Below, piece after piece: positions 17,097 to 26,186 of a DNA stretch of 64,000 nt. The translations under genes and the position numbers were made by a program. Under the pieces are notes generated by a model. The model had not been told where the DNA came from and searched no databases. It worked only from the letters and a program-made list of their open reading frames with translations. The number at the start of each line of letters is the position of its first letter. The stretch's first letter is position 1. The stretch lies in contig NZ_CP099975.1 in the NCBI RefSeq assembly GCF_024137965.1, positions 992,001 through 1,056,000 of the forward strand. The letters are read 5' to 3'. This DNA comes from Halomonas sp. Y3 (lineage in GTDB: Bacteria > Pseudomonadota > Gammaproteobacteria > Pseudomonadales > Halomonadaceae).

Positions 17097-18419
17097 CTAG
17101 GCGAGAGCCAGATCAAGGAGGTGATCGCCGCGTCACGCTTCTCTATCTTCTTCATCGATGAGGCGCAGCGTGTGACGCTGAAGGACGTGGGCACGGTCGA
17201 GGAGATCCGGCGGCGGGCGGCCGAGGGCGGCGCCGATGTCCACGAGCTCGAGCTGGCGTCGCAGTTTCGCTGCAACGGCTCGGATGGCTATCTGGCCTGG
17301 CTCGATCACGCCCTTCAGATTCGCACCACGGCCAACACCGACCTTGAGGACATCGACTACGACTTCCAGGTGTTCGATGACCCGAGTGCCATGCGCCATG
17401 CGATTCTCGAGAAGAACCGCAAGGCCAACAAGGCCCGCATGGTGGCGGGCTACTGCTGGCCCTGGGCCAGCAAGAAGGACAAGCAGGCCATGGACATCGT
17501 GTTTCCCGAACATGACTTCGCGGCCCAGTGGAACCTCGATGACGACGGCATGCTGTGGGCCATCGCCGATGGATCAGCAGAGCAGGTCGGCTGCATCCAC
17601 ACCTGTCAGGGGCTCGAATTCGACTACGTTGGCGTCATCATCGGCGACGACTTCGTGATTCGTGACGGCCGCGTGGTGACAGACGCGGCCAAGCGGGCAG
17701 GGCAGGATCGCTCCGTGCATGGCTACAAGAAACTGCTCAAGGAGCAGCCCGAGCATGCCCGTGCCCTGGCGGACCAGATCATCAAGAACACCTATCGCAC
17801 GCTGATGACTCGGGGCCAGAAGGGTTGTTACGTCTATGCCACGGACCCCGAGACCCGTAAGTACTTCGCGGCCTTCGCTCGTTCACAGGCAGCCACCGAG
17901 CATAACGATCTGGCTGAAGAGGCCGAGACGCTGGATGGCTTGCATCTTCCCATCGTGACGCGTGATGAGGCAGTGCCGTTCGAGCGCCATGTGCCCGTGT
18001 ACGACCTGAGCATCGCTGCCGGCGAGTTCAGCGAGATGCAGATCGCCGACGCCGAGCACTGGGTCGAGCTGCCGGACTTCATGCGCGCGAGCCCTGACCT
18101 GTTCGTCAGCCGGGTAGTGGGGGAGTCGATGAACCGGCGCATCCCCAATGGCGCCTGGTGCCTGTTTCGTGCCAACCCCGGCGGCACTCGGCAAGGCAAG
18201 GTCGTCGTGGTGCAGCATCGCGCCATCGAGGACCCTGACCACGGCGGCAGCTTCACGATCAAGCTGTATCATAGCGAGAAAGTCGAGGAGTATGGCGAGT
18301 TCGTGAACCAGCGCATCGTGCTGAAGCCCCAGACCAACGCCTTCGGCTACAGGGACATCGTGCTCGAGGACGAGCTCGAGGACCTGAAGGTCATCGGCGA
18401 ATTCCTCTCCGTGCTGTGA
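17097..18419 (+). pseudogene. 5'-truncated DUF2075 P-loop ATPase with C-terminal S24 peptidase-like domain
   Basis: The open frame continues upstream to the CTAG at the IS1380 edge (codons for LGESQIKEV) but the N-terminal half with Walker A is missing. What remains holds Walker B (FSIFFIDEAQRVTL), the helicase-like HTCQGLEFDYVGVI block of DUF2075 proteins and a C-terminal S24/LexA-type segment with the serine motif GESMNRRIPNG. A GTG at 17121 could start a shortened product, but the ATPase could not bind nucleotide normally. The DNA left of the IS pair is the XRE operator region and not the missing half, so the gene was probably cut before or during the insertions. A MazG-like gene follows. 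Confidence 0.8.
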
Positions 18420-18526
18420 GCGAGTGGGCGGCCGGATGGTCGCCTATGCCAATGCTGGCTGGATAGCGAGCGGCAGAGCAGGCATGCTCACCGCTGTCCG
18501 ATACCGTAGAACCAGGTGACCCCGAG

Positions 18527-18883
18527 ATGTCAGACCCGTTCAAGCAGCTCCGCGACGCCATGGACCAGTTTGCCACCGAGCGCGACTGGGACCAGTTTCA
18601 CTCGCCCAAGAACCTGGCCATGGCGCTGACGGTGGAGGCCGCAGAGCTGCAGGAGTGCTTTCAGTGGCTGACCGAGGCGCAGTCCAGGGAGCTGGATGAG
18701 CAGCAACTGGCCGCCGTGCGCGATGAAATTGCCGATGTTCAGCTCTATCTGATCCGGCTGGCGGGCAAGCTGGACGTGGATATCGAAGCGGCATGCCGGG
18801 CGAAGATGGAGAAGAATGCGGAGAAATATCCCGCCGACCAGGTGAAGGGAAGCGCAAAAAAGTACACGCACTACCAAGACTGA
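18527..18883 (+). CDS. MazG-like nucleotide pyrophosphohydrolase
   Basis: All-alpha NTP pyrophosphatase, 118 residues, resembling the RS21-C6/dCTPase-like group. Metal-binding acidic motifs are E37-x2-E40 (TVEAAELQE) and E67-x2-D70 (DEIADV). It hydrolyses (d)NTP to (d)NMP, and the base preference is unknown. DUF2075 helicase and MazG-like genes are often neighbours in accessory islands, and this one follows the truncated DUF2075 gene by 107 bp. It seems complete. Confidence 0.85.
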   Translation: MSDPFKQLRDAMDQFATERDWDQFHSPKNLAMALTVEAAELQECFQWLTEAQSRELDEQQLAAVRDEIADVQLYLIRLAGKLDVDIEAACRAKMEKNAEKYPADQVKGSAKKYTHYQD

Positions 18884-19046
18884 CGTGATGCGTGGCCGCT
18901 CTGTCCCCTGCAGCGGCCTTCTCTGCCTGGCTTCTGCCCTCAAGCTTCCTTCCGCTAAATTTGAACTCAGGCAGGGCCGGAGACTCGGCTTTCGGTTTAA
19001 ATTCTTCTCCAAAAGCGGCCATTAATGGCGATTCTGTGTTTGAAGA

Positions 19047-19063
19047 TAAACCAACGTGGTTTA
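19047..19063. promoter_or_regulatory. Candidate AbiEi operator
   Basis: Perfect 7-bp inverted repeat TAAACCA-ACG-TGGTTTA, 42 bp before the abiEi start. AbiEi antitoxins are known to autoregulate by binding inverted repeats in the promoter. This assignment is by position only. Confidence 0.55.
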
Positions 19064-19104
19064 ATATTCACTCTGAAGACGGAATTTAAGGCCGATTTTT
19101 TAAC

Positions 19105-19881
19105 GTGAAAATAAACCAGCTGCTGCACAAGATCCCGTATGGCGCCGTCGTGACGACTGCCTGGCTGGCATCACGCGGCGTCACCTCGGATCAGGCGCGT
19201 AAGCTGGCCAGCAGTGGCTGGCTGCAACGCGTGGGGCACGGCGCCTACTGCCAAGCGGGGGAGCCTCTTACCTGGGAGAGCGCTGTTTTTGCCCTGCAGG
19301 CGAGCGACGACACGGGCTTACCACCGCTTTGGCCGGGTGGCCAGACGGCCCTGGCACTGCATGGTTTTGCCCACTATCTGCCCATGAGGGAGCGTCCGAC
19401 GCACCTGTATGGCAGGGAAGCCGCTCGGCTGCCCCGGTGGTTGAGTGACGCCGAGTGGGCAGGGCGGATGGTGCTCCACTCTGAAAAGGGCCTGCCAGTG
19501 CAGCTTCCCGGTAGCTTCACGGACTACTCGCCGGATGGCAGAGCCTTCAGCTTGCAGGTATCGACCCCCGAGCGAGCGGTTCTGGAGTGGATCGCCGTGA
19601 TGCCCAATGCGCTGCTGTTCAGCAGTGAGCTGGTGGACACCTTCGGCGGGCTCAATACGCTGCGTCCGCGACGGCTTCAGGCATTGCTGGAGGGATGCCG
19701 TTCGGTGAGAACCAAGCGTGCCTTCCTGGTGCTGGCTCGCCATGCTGGGCATGCCTGGTACGGTCGTCTGGAACCACGCCGACTGGACCTCGGCAAAGGC
19801 AAGCGGCAGCTCTGCCAGGGCGGCAAGCTGGACAGGGAATATCACGTGACGGTGCCGGAGGCGTTCCTGCATGCCGATTGA
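19105..19881 (+). CDS. abiEi: AbiEi antitoxin of a type IV toxin-antitoxin system
   Basis: Antitoxin and repressor of 258 residues. The N-terminal winged-helix segment (VVTTAWLASRGVTSDQARKL, then GWLQRVGHGAYC) is followed by the AbiEi C-terminal region with GGQTALALHGFAHYL and STPERAVLEW. It starts at GTG 19105. Its 3' end overlaps abiEii by 11 bp. In the family the antitoxin blocks toxin action without direct binding and the pair gives abortive phage infection. Confidence 0.9.
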   Translation: MKINQLLHKIPYGAVVTTAWLASRGVTSDQARKLASSGWLQRVGHGAYCQAGEPLTWESAVFALQASDDTGLPPLWPGGQTALALHGFAHYLPMRERPTHLYGREAARLPRWLSDAEWAGRMVLHSEKGLPVQLPGSFTDYSPDGRAFSLQVSTPERAVLEWIAVMPNALLFSSELVDTFGGLNTLRPRRLQALLEGCRSVRTKRAFLVLARHAGHAWYGRLEPRRLDLGKGKRQLCQGGKLDREYHVTVPEAFLHAD

Positions 19882-20791
19882 AGCTCGCTACCACGAACAG
19901 GTCAGGCTGCTGGTCTCGCTGCTGCCTTTCCTCAATGACGAGCCGTGTTTCGCCCTCAAGGGCGGTACGGCCATCAACCTCTTCGTGCAGCCATTACCCC
20001 GCCTATCGGTCGATATCGACCTGGCCTACCTGCCGCTGGAGCCCCGTGACGAGGCACTGCGACGCTGTCGCGAGGCGCTGCAGCGACTGGCAGAGACCTT
20101 CAGCGCCCGACTGCCAGGCGTGCGCGCCGAGCTTCAGGATAATCGCCGAGATGAGCTGAGAATCCTGGTGCGACGGGGGCGTAGCCAGGTGAAGGTGGAG
20201 GTATCGCCAGTAGTACGCGGCACTCTGCACCCGCCCCAGGAGCGCGATGTCGTTGAAGCCGTGGAGGACGAGTACGGCTTTGCTGCGGTGCGGGTGGTGT
20301 CGCTGCCGGACCTATATGGCGGAAAGATCTGCGCTGCGCTGGACCGCCAGCACCCCCGGGACCTTTTCGATGTAAAGCTGCTGCTGAACCAGGGCGGCCT
20401 GGATCGAAGCGTATTCGAAGGCTTCCTGGTCTATCTGCTGGGGCATCCCAGGCCCTTGAATGAAGTGATCAATCCGCGACTGAAACCACTGGATGACGTC
20501 TACCGACAGGAGTTTGTCGGGATGGCCAGGGTTGACCTTCCTTTGCAGGAGCTGGAGGACGTCCGGCACGAACTCCTGACGCGGTTGGGGCAGCTGATGA
20601 CGGATGAGGATGTTCGCTTCTTGTTGTCGTTCAAGCAGGGAACGCCCGATTGGACGCTGCTTCCACTGTCAGGGGTTGATCGGCTGCCCGCCGTGCGCTG
20701 GAAGTTCGCCAATATCCAGAAGATGGGGGCTGACAAGCACCGTCAGTCACTTGAGCTATTGGAGCAGGCGCTGGGTAGCCTTCGGAGATGA
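19871..20791 (+). CDS. abiEii: AbiEii nucleotidyltransferase toxin
   Basis: Toxin of 306 residues with a DNA polymerase beta-type nucleotidyltransferase fold. The motif GGTAINLF (31-38) is followed by D48-x-D50 (LSVDIDLAYL). A conserved lysine region (YGGKICAALDRQHPRDLFD) follows. Related toxins modify tRNA or block growth using NTPs. It is intact and coupled to the antitoxin gene. Confidence 0.9.
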   Translation: MPIEARYHEQVRLLVSLLPFLNDEPCFALKGGTAINLFVQPLPRLSVDIDLAYLPLEPRDEALRRCREALQRLAETFSARLPGVRAELQDNRRDELRILVRRGRSQVKVEVSPVVRGTLHPPQERDVVEAVEDEYGFAAVRVVSLPDLYGGKICAALDRQHPRDLFDVKLLLNQGGLDRSVFEGFLVYLLGHPRPLNEVINPRLKPLDDVYRQEFVGMARVDLPLQELEDVRHELLTRLGQLMTDEDVRFLLSFKQGTPDWTLLPLSGVDRLPAVRWKFANIQKMGADKHRQSLELLEQALGSLRR

Positions 20792-20858
20792 CGCCTATTA
20801 CCCCCAGCGATGTACCGGCCTAAGTAGACTTCTCCTTATCTCCCTAAGGCGCTAGGCT

Positions 20859-20886
20859 GTTACGCACAGTTACGCACAGTTACGCC
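20859..20886. repeat. Short tandem repeat GTTACGCACA
   Basis: Two and a half copies of a 10-bp unit (20859-20868, 20869-20878, partial 20879-20886) between abiEii and the hsdR remnant. The function is unknown; it could be a binding site or a replication slippage product. Confidence 0.5.
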
Positions 20887-20902
20887 AGGCGCAGGGGATG
20901 AC

Positions 20903-21415
20903 ATGGCGAACAGCAGGGAAGCTCAGCTCCAGTGGGACATTTCCAAGGACATGACCGCCCGTGGCTGGAAGGCCGGTACGGCCGGCGGTTACGTCCGTAA
21001 ATGGGAGTACTTCAGCGAGCTGCAACTGCCCCACTACCGCCTCACCAAGCGTGAGGCGGAACGGCTGCGCCTGGAAATGGCCGGCGAGGACTGCGGCCGT
21101 ACCTCGGCCAGCTATGTCCGCTCAGGCGAGCTCCACGATCCCGAGAAGCTGCACTACGCCCACGGCATCGCCGACCGTATCGAATGCGACGAAGCGGTAA
21201 TGGCCCAGGTGCGCCGCCACAGCGAAGACCAGATGATGCACGGTCTCCTCCCGAATAAGGTCATTGACGCCGTGCTTGATGCCCTCAGCGGCCACGAGAA
21301 GCTCAGCATGCCGCTGCTGGAGCGCGAGGTTTCGCTACAGATTCTAAAGATGCTGGTGGGTAGGTCTGGACAAAATGGAAGCCAAATAAATGAGTTTTCC
21401 AATTTTGATTATTAA
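20903..21415 (+). pseudogene. Internally deleted remnant of a type I restriction HsdR subunit
   Basis: The 170-codon frame joins two ends of an HsdR-like protein. The first 30 residues (REAQLQWDISKDMTARGWKA) resemble the start of some R subunits. The remainder (FSELQLPHYRLTKREAERL, then DEAVMAQVRRHSEDQMMHGL and HEKLSMPLLERE) resembles the C-terminal S/M-binding region. The nuclease and helicase domains are absent. A ribosome site (AGGGGATG) is retained, so a short product might be made. The family recognition is by eye and moderately certain. It is not part of the intact type I system at 53-62 kb, whose HsdR differs. Confidence 0.6.
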
Positions 21416-21511
21416 AGGCGCAGCTAAAAGAACTCATGCCCAATTTTCCTTAATATTATATTTATAGTGACGAATGAAAGTACGTAGGGCATCTGATTAC
21501 TAGGAGCTACC

Positions 21512-23383
21512 ATGTGGCATGACAACGAGACAACAGTTGACTATGTTAACTTCAGGCTTGTAGCTAAAGCCTGCGCTGAGCTAATTCGAGAGACAGGGGA
21601 AGAGCCCATCTCCGTCGGCATATCTGGTGGTTGGGGGATGGGGAAGTCCTCTCTCGTTCGCATGGTTGCATCCGAACTAGCATCTGACCAAGCAGCCGAC
21701 AGCAAATCTAGTAAATTGAATGGCCAGAAGTATATAGTTATTACATTCAATCCTTGGCTCTATCAAGGATTTGAAGATGCCCGCACAGCGCTCCTGCAAA
21801 CTGTAGGAGATGCTGTTCTCAAGCAGGCAGAGCAAGACGAAAAGTTGTTGGACAAGGCGAATTCGCTCGTTAAACGAATTAATCTCCTACGCTTGGCTCA
21901 GCTTGGCGGAGAAGTGGCTGCAACGATTCTCACAGGTGTTCCGGTTGGTTTAATTGGCAAAGTGGTGGACACAGGACCTGAGGCATGGAGAAGCCAGTCT
22001 GTTCAAGATGGTGTTTCGGCTGCGAGAGAGATACCTGGTGCCACGAAAGGCCTTTTAAACGAAGCTGAGCCCACATCGTTGCCCAAGGAAATCCAATCCT
22101 TTAGGGACGCGCTAGAGAATCTCCTTGAAGAGCTAGATATCACTTTGGTCGTCTTTGTCGACGACCTTGATAGATGCCTGCCAAAAACAGCGATTTCCAC
22201 TCTAGAAGCGATTAGACTGCTGCTATTTCTGCGAAGAAGTGCCTTTGTTATCGCAGCGGACGATGTTTTCATTCGAGGTGCCGTACGTGTGCACTTTGCA
22301 GGTACTGGTCTTGATGATGACATTGTAACTAGCTACTTCGATAAATTGATTCAAGTGCCTTTACGTGTGCCGAGACTGGGGCCTAATGAGACCAAAGCCT
22401 ATACGGCATTACTATTCCTTGAGCGTGCCTATCGAAATGATCAACTGGACTCTGAGAGTTTTGATATTGCGAAAGAAAAAGTCGAAGCGAGGTTACGAGA
22501 GACTTGGACTGGGAAGTCTGTAGATTTGACATTCTTGGAAAGCTTAGTTCCAAAAGAAAACACAGATCTGGTTGGACTTATGGGGTTGGCAGAGAGGCTG
22601 GCCCCCCTGTTATTTAGTGCTAGTTCAGTTCAAGCTAACCCGAGGTTGGTTAAACGCTTCCTCAATACGGTTTTTCTTAGAAAGGTGCTTGCTAGACCTC
22701 AAAATATCGACGTGGATATTCAGGTTTTATCTAAATGGCACCTGCTAGAGCGATGTGATGAAACAATTGCTAATGCCATTGCCGAGAAGGTATCTGCAAC
22801 GAACGAAGGGAAGGTCGAAATTCTTCGTGAAGCGGAGGAAGCTGCAAAAGATCCAGAAAGTGAACTTCCTAAACTTTTTGGGGACAAGGCTTTTACTCGT
22901 GAGTGGCTCACGCTTGAGCCGCTTTTGGGTGACATGGACTTGCGGCCGATACTGCATCTTAGTCGTGACAGTACCATTAGAGACTTCGGTGCAGATGACC
23001 TTGATAAAGCCGGAAAGGCATTGCGTGATTCGCTAATTTCCGCTCGAACATCGAATGAAGCGTTGAGGCAGCAAATCCAACAAGCTGGAGAAGTCCAGTC
23101 TGGGCTCGCCATGGCACGTGCATGGGAAGCCAAGAGATATAGTCGATCCTGGCAGAAGCATGAAGAAGTTCTTATGCTGATCGAGGTTTGTCGAATTCAT
23201 TCCAGTGTGGGACCACGGGCAGCGGCATTAATCAGCCAAGCTCCTGTCGCTCATCTCGCGCCAGGCCTTGTATCTGCGCTAACTGAGTGTGCTTGGGCGA
23301 AGGAGGTGTTGGAAAAGTGGGTGAAGGATGGAGAGACACCCGCTCCCGTGAAGAGAGCGATCACGAATGCGAGGGAACAATAA
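21512..23383 (+). CDS. qatA: QatA, KAP-family P-loop ATPase of the Qat anti-phage system
   Basis: ATPase of 623 residues. Walker A is GGWGMGKSS (39-47) and Walker B is VVFVDDLDR (213-221). Between them lies a hydrophobic insert (about 133-152, ATILTGVPVGLIGKVV), as in KAP NTPases. It is the first gene of a four-gene operon in the order KAP ATPase, QatB, QueC-like, TatD-like, which defines the Qat defence system described from metagenomic defence screens. The ribosome site AGGAG lies six bases before ATG 21512. Codon use is AT-richer than in the flanking genes. Confidence 0.92.
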   Translation: MWHDNETTVDYVNFRLVAKACAELIRETGEEPISVGISGGWGMGKSSLVRMVASELASDQAADSKSSKLNGQKYIVITFNPWLYQGFEDARTALLQTVGDAVLKQAEQDEKLLDKANSLVKRINLLRLAQLGGEVAATILTGVPVGLIGKVVDTGPEAWRSQSVQDGVSAAREIPGATKGLLNEAEPTSLPKEIQSFRDALENLLEELDITLVVFVDDLDRCLPKTAISTLEAIRLLLFLRRSAFVIAADDVFIRGAVRVHFAGTGLDDDIVTSYFDKLIQVPLRVPRLGPNETKAYTALLFLERAYRNDQLDSESFDIAKEKVEARLRETWTGKSVDLTFLESLVPKENTDLVGLMGLAERLAPLLFSASSVQANPRLVKRFLNTVFLRKVLARPQNIDVDIQVLSKWHLLERCDETIANAIAEKVSATNEGKVEILREAEEAAKDPESELPKLFGDKAFTREWLTLEPLLGDMDLRPILHLSRDSTIRDFGADDLDKAGKALRDSLISARTSNEALRQQIQQAGEVQSGLAMARAWEAKRYSRSWQKHEEVLMLIEVCRIHSSVGPRAAALISQAPVAHLAPGLVSALTECAWAKEVLEKWVKDGETPAPVKRAITNAREQ

Positions 23384-24250
23384 ATGGGTACATCTACCTC
23401 AAGCGCTGGTGCGGGTGCTGGTACATCATTTGACCCTCCATGGTTAGACGATGCCGGGGACAGCATTGATACTGGTTGCGCGGATACTCCCTTGAGCCCC
23501 AGCACAGACCCTAGTGATGATGCTGATGGAGATAAGAGCGAAGGGGATGATGAAAACCAAGCTACACCCCCAGCTGGACCGCCCATAGCTCCACCTGGGC
23601 GATATCAACAAGCTCGAGGAGCTTTGACGGGATTTATCCGGTCTGGTAGCGACTCTGACCTTCGCCGGGGGATTTCAAGCTTCGTTAAGAAGGGTATGGG
23701 AGGAGCTTCTAGAGCTGGGAGTCGCATGCGAACTAGCGCAATTGCGGCCTCTTCTTTGGGCGGGTTCTTGGCCACAGCCCGTGATGCTACAGATCCAAGC
23801 ATCAATGCATGGGTTGATTCAATAAAGCAGCGCGGACTTTCAGCGAAGAATACCGCTCTTGAAGTTGTGCAGAGGTTGATTCCATCTGGAGGTAGTGTCG
23901 ATGAAGAGTCTGCAAAGCATGCCATGGATAATGCTATTGCACACCTTTATGAAATGGATCCGGCAACAGATATTTTTAACCTTACAGATGATCAGATCGC
24001 CAGTTTGATGGCGTACACAGTAGCTTTCGACGTTTATAACCGGGTCCAGCTTGAGCTGGGACGAGTCTTCGAGAAGCTTAAGTATGCTCCACAGCTTGTA
24101 CAAAATCGTTTGGGGCAGGTGCTCGACTACATCATAGTAGTCGTCAATAGGTCTATGGAAAAAGTCCGCGCTGGCGGGGTGGAACGCCCCATGCGAGAGA
24201 TCGCAAATGCAGCGTTAAGAGATGCACTGACGGTGTTTGCTGAATCATGA
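23384..24250 (+). CDS. qatB: QatB, Qat anti-phage system subunit
   Basis: Protein of 288 residues of unknown biochemical role. The low-complexity N-terminus (MGTSTSSAGAGAGTSFDPPW) rich in Ser, Gly and Asp up to about residue 75 is typical of QatB. A helical C-terminal half follows. It starts at the base after the qatA stop and overlaps qatC by ATGA, so all four genes are probably translated together. Confidence 0.88.
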   Translation: MGTSTSSAGAGAGTSFDPPWLDDAGDSIDTGCADTPLSPSTDPSDDADGDKSEGDDENQATPPAGPPIAPPGRYQQARGALTGFIRSGSDSDLRRGISSFVKKGMGGASRAGSRMRTSAIAASSLGGFLATARDATDPSINAWVDSIKQRGLSAKNTALEVVQRLIPSGGSVDEESAKHAMDNAIAHLYEMDPATDIFNLTDDQIASLMAYTVAFDVYNRVQLELGRVFEKLKYAPQLVQNRLGQVLDYIIVVVNRSMEKVRAGGVERPMREIANAALRDALTVFAES

Positions 24251-25503
24251 AAATAATATGTTCTAGTGTTGATGAATTACCCACTTCATTGCCTCCACAT
24301 GCACGCGCATTCACTTTCTTGGCTTCATCATCACAGCCAGAGGTTGGTCGAATCGCCCATGGCTGGGCCAAGAAATTAGAAAAAGCGGGCTACGCGCCTT
24401 CAGTCCCTGTTTGGGACTTTGTGCTTTTTTGCTTCGCTGTCTACGCAGCCGATATAGCTGTCCTTCGTAAGGAAAGCGAGGATGGATGGACACGAAAAAT
24501 TGAGCTTGAAATAACTCTTAACGACCCGAGCCCATGGGAAAGAAATCGAAAGATCGCAGAGAATATGCTGCGGGTACTAACGGGTGATTTCTGGGAGCTT
24601 CGATTCCGTGAAGGCGGCCCAACTCCACCAAGAGGCCAGCGTCGACTCTGCGACCGCGACTGTGTAGTACTGCTTTCCGGTGGTCTCGACAGCTTGGTAG
24701 GTGGCATTGATATTGTTGCGAGCGGGCGAAGGCCGATTTTTGTATCGCAGCTTGCTTTTGAGGATTCAGCTCGGCAAGTTAGCTACGCCAGAGCACTTGG
24801 TGGCGGCGACTGGCATCAGCAGTGGAGTCATCGTGTTGTATTTAAGGGAAAGAAAGAAACATCTACAAGAGCTCGTTCAATGGCCTTCTATGGCTTGGCT
24901 GTTCTTGCAACATCACTCCTTTCCAGCACACAGCCAGAGGTTCTAGTGCCAGAGAATGGTTTCATTAGCCTTAATCCGCCACTGCTACCTGGAAGGATGT
25001 CTAGCCTCAGCACTAGAACTACACACCCGTTGTTCATGCGAATGCTACAGGAGTTGCTCAAAGGTTTAGATATCGAAGCGCGGTTGCACATGCCCTATCG
25101 GTTCAAAACAAAAGGGGAAATGCTTCGAGAATGTTCCGATCAGGCAGCTCTCGAAAGGTATGCTTGTGACTCCACAAGCTGTGGCCGATTTCGGACTTAC
25201 AACCGGATGCATTGCGGACGCTGCGTACCGTGTATGGTTAGAAAAGCTGCAATTCATCACTGGGGGGTTGCCGACACGACAAAATACAAGTTTTCATCTC
25301 TTTCCTCATCTGGCAAGACGAGCGCAGATGATCCCATGGCGGTAGCATGTGCGGTTCTTTCTGCTGAGCAGTCTGGCATTGACTCTTTTCTTGGGGCAAC
25401 TCTTTCTTTTGCGCCTCTGGACGATCGTCAAAAATATCGACGTGTTATTGAGGAAGGGTTAAGAGAGCTCGCAGTGTTGCTTCGAAAAGATGGTGTGATC
25501 TAA
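24247..25503 (+). CDS. qatC: QatC, QueC-like enzyme of the Qat anti-phage system
   Basis: Protein of 418 residues. The PP-loop SGGLDS (144-149) is followed by a C-terminal zinc site of the QueC type (STSCGRF, then HCGRCVPC). QueC makes 7-cyano-7-deazaguanine; the QatC reaction is thought to be related but is not settled. About 140 N-terminal residues precede the PP-loop, longer than in QueC. Its stop overlaps the qatD start (TAATG). Confidence 0.9.
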   Translation: MKIICSSVDELPTSLPPHARAFTFLASSSQPEVGRIAHGWAKKLEKAGYAPSVPVWDFVLFCFAVYAADIAVLRKESEDGWTRKIELEITLNDPSPWERNRKIAENMLRVLTGDFWELRFREGGPTPPRGQRRLCDRDCVVLLSGGLDSLVGGIDIVASGRRPIFVSQLAFEDSARQVSYARALGGGDWHQQWSHRVVFKGKKETSTRARSMAFYGLAVLATSLLSSTQPEVLVPENGFISLNPPLLPGRMSSLSTRTTHPLFMRMLQELLKGLDIEARLHMPYRFKTKGEMLRECSDQAALERYACDSTSCGRFRTYNRMHCGRCVPCMVRKAAIHHWGVADTTKYKFSSLSSSGKTSADDPMAVACAVLSAEQSGIDSFLGATLSFAPLDDRQKYRRVIEEGLRELAVLLRKDGVI

Positions 25504-26186
25504 TGGATTTTCATTGTCATCTAGACCTTTATCCTAATGCCTTGCAAGTCTACGCTGAGGCATTGGGATCGGTCGAATTTGTTTGGTTAGTGACTACTAG
25601 TCCGAGAGCCTTCTCCGCTACCTCAAAGGTTCTTCCAGCGACAGAAAGTATATTTATATCCCCCGGTCTGCATCCAGAAGTTGCCGATAAGAAAGTTAAT
25701 GAGCTAGATGTTTTACTTGCACAGATAGAAAGCTGTCCAGGCGTTGGAGAGATAGGCCTTGATGGTTCGCCACGTTATAGACAGTATAGAGATCTTCAGC
25801 GGCATATATTCCAATCGGTATTAAAACAATGTGTTGCGCTCGGAGGGCGCGTCCTAAGTATTCATTCTCGGGCAGCAGCGCGAGAAACATTAGATTATCT
25901 TGAGACATACCCTGGATTTGGTACAGCCGTTCTTCACTGGTTCACGGATTCCACATCACAGCTTTTGCGTGCCAAGGAGCTAGGATGCTGGTTCAGCATT
26001 GGTCCTGCGATGCTGCATTCTGCTAACGGTAAGAAACTTGCCGGATTGATGCCAATGGATCGGGTAGTGCCGGAAAGCGATGGACCTTTCGCCAAGGTAC
26101 AGGGCTCACCTGTAATGCCATGGGAAGCGATCACCGTGTCCATAAAACTTGCCGAGATTTGGGGCATAACCCCGCCTTATTCATGA
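25503..26186 (+). pseudogene. qatD: QatD (TatD-like nuclease), C-terminus cut by an insertion sequence
   Basis: TatD-family metal-dependent hydrolase. The metal ligands are present: H4-x-H6 (DFHCHLD), E in GEIGLDG, H in SIHSRAA, H in VLHWFTD and D in PESDGPF. Codons after ATA 26166-26168 come partly from the IS1380-type terminal repeat and give the short ending TPPYS and a 227-residue product. The true C-terminus (27 residues after Ile, TPESSARILRTNGLRLAGLL onward) is encoded on the minus strand at 46838-46924, separated by a 19-kb inversion. The restored protein would have 249 residues. The catalytic core is whole, so the short form may keep some activity. Confidence 0.88.

Noticed and set aside
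18892..19089. 65-codon frame between the MazG-like gene and abiEi
   Set aside because: No family, no ribosome site, and it overlaps the presumed abiE promoter.
20859..20886. Possible CRISPR or iteron array
   Set aside because: Only two and a half 10-bp units without spacers.
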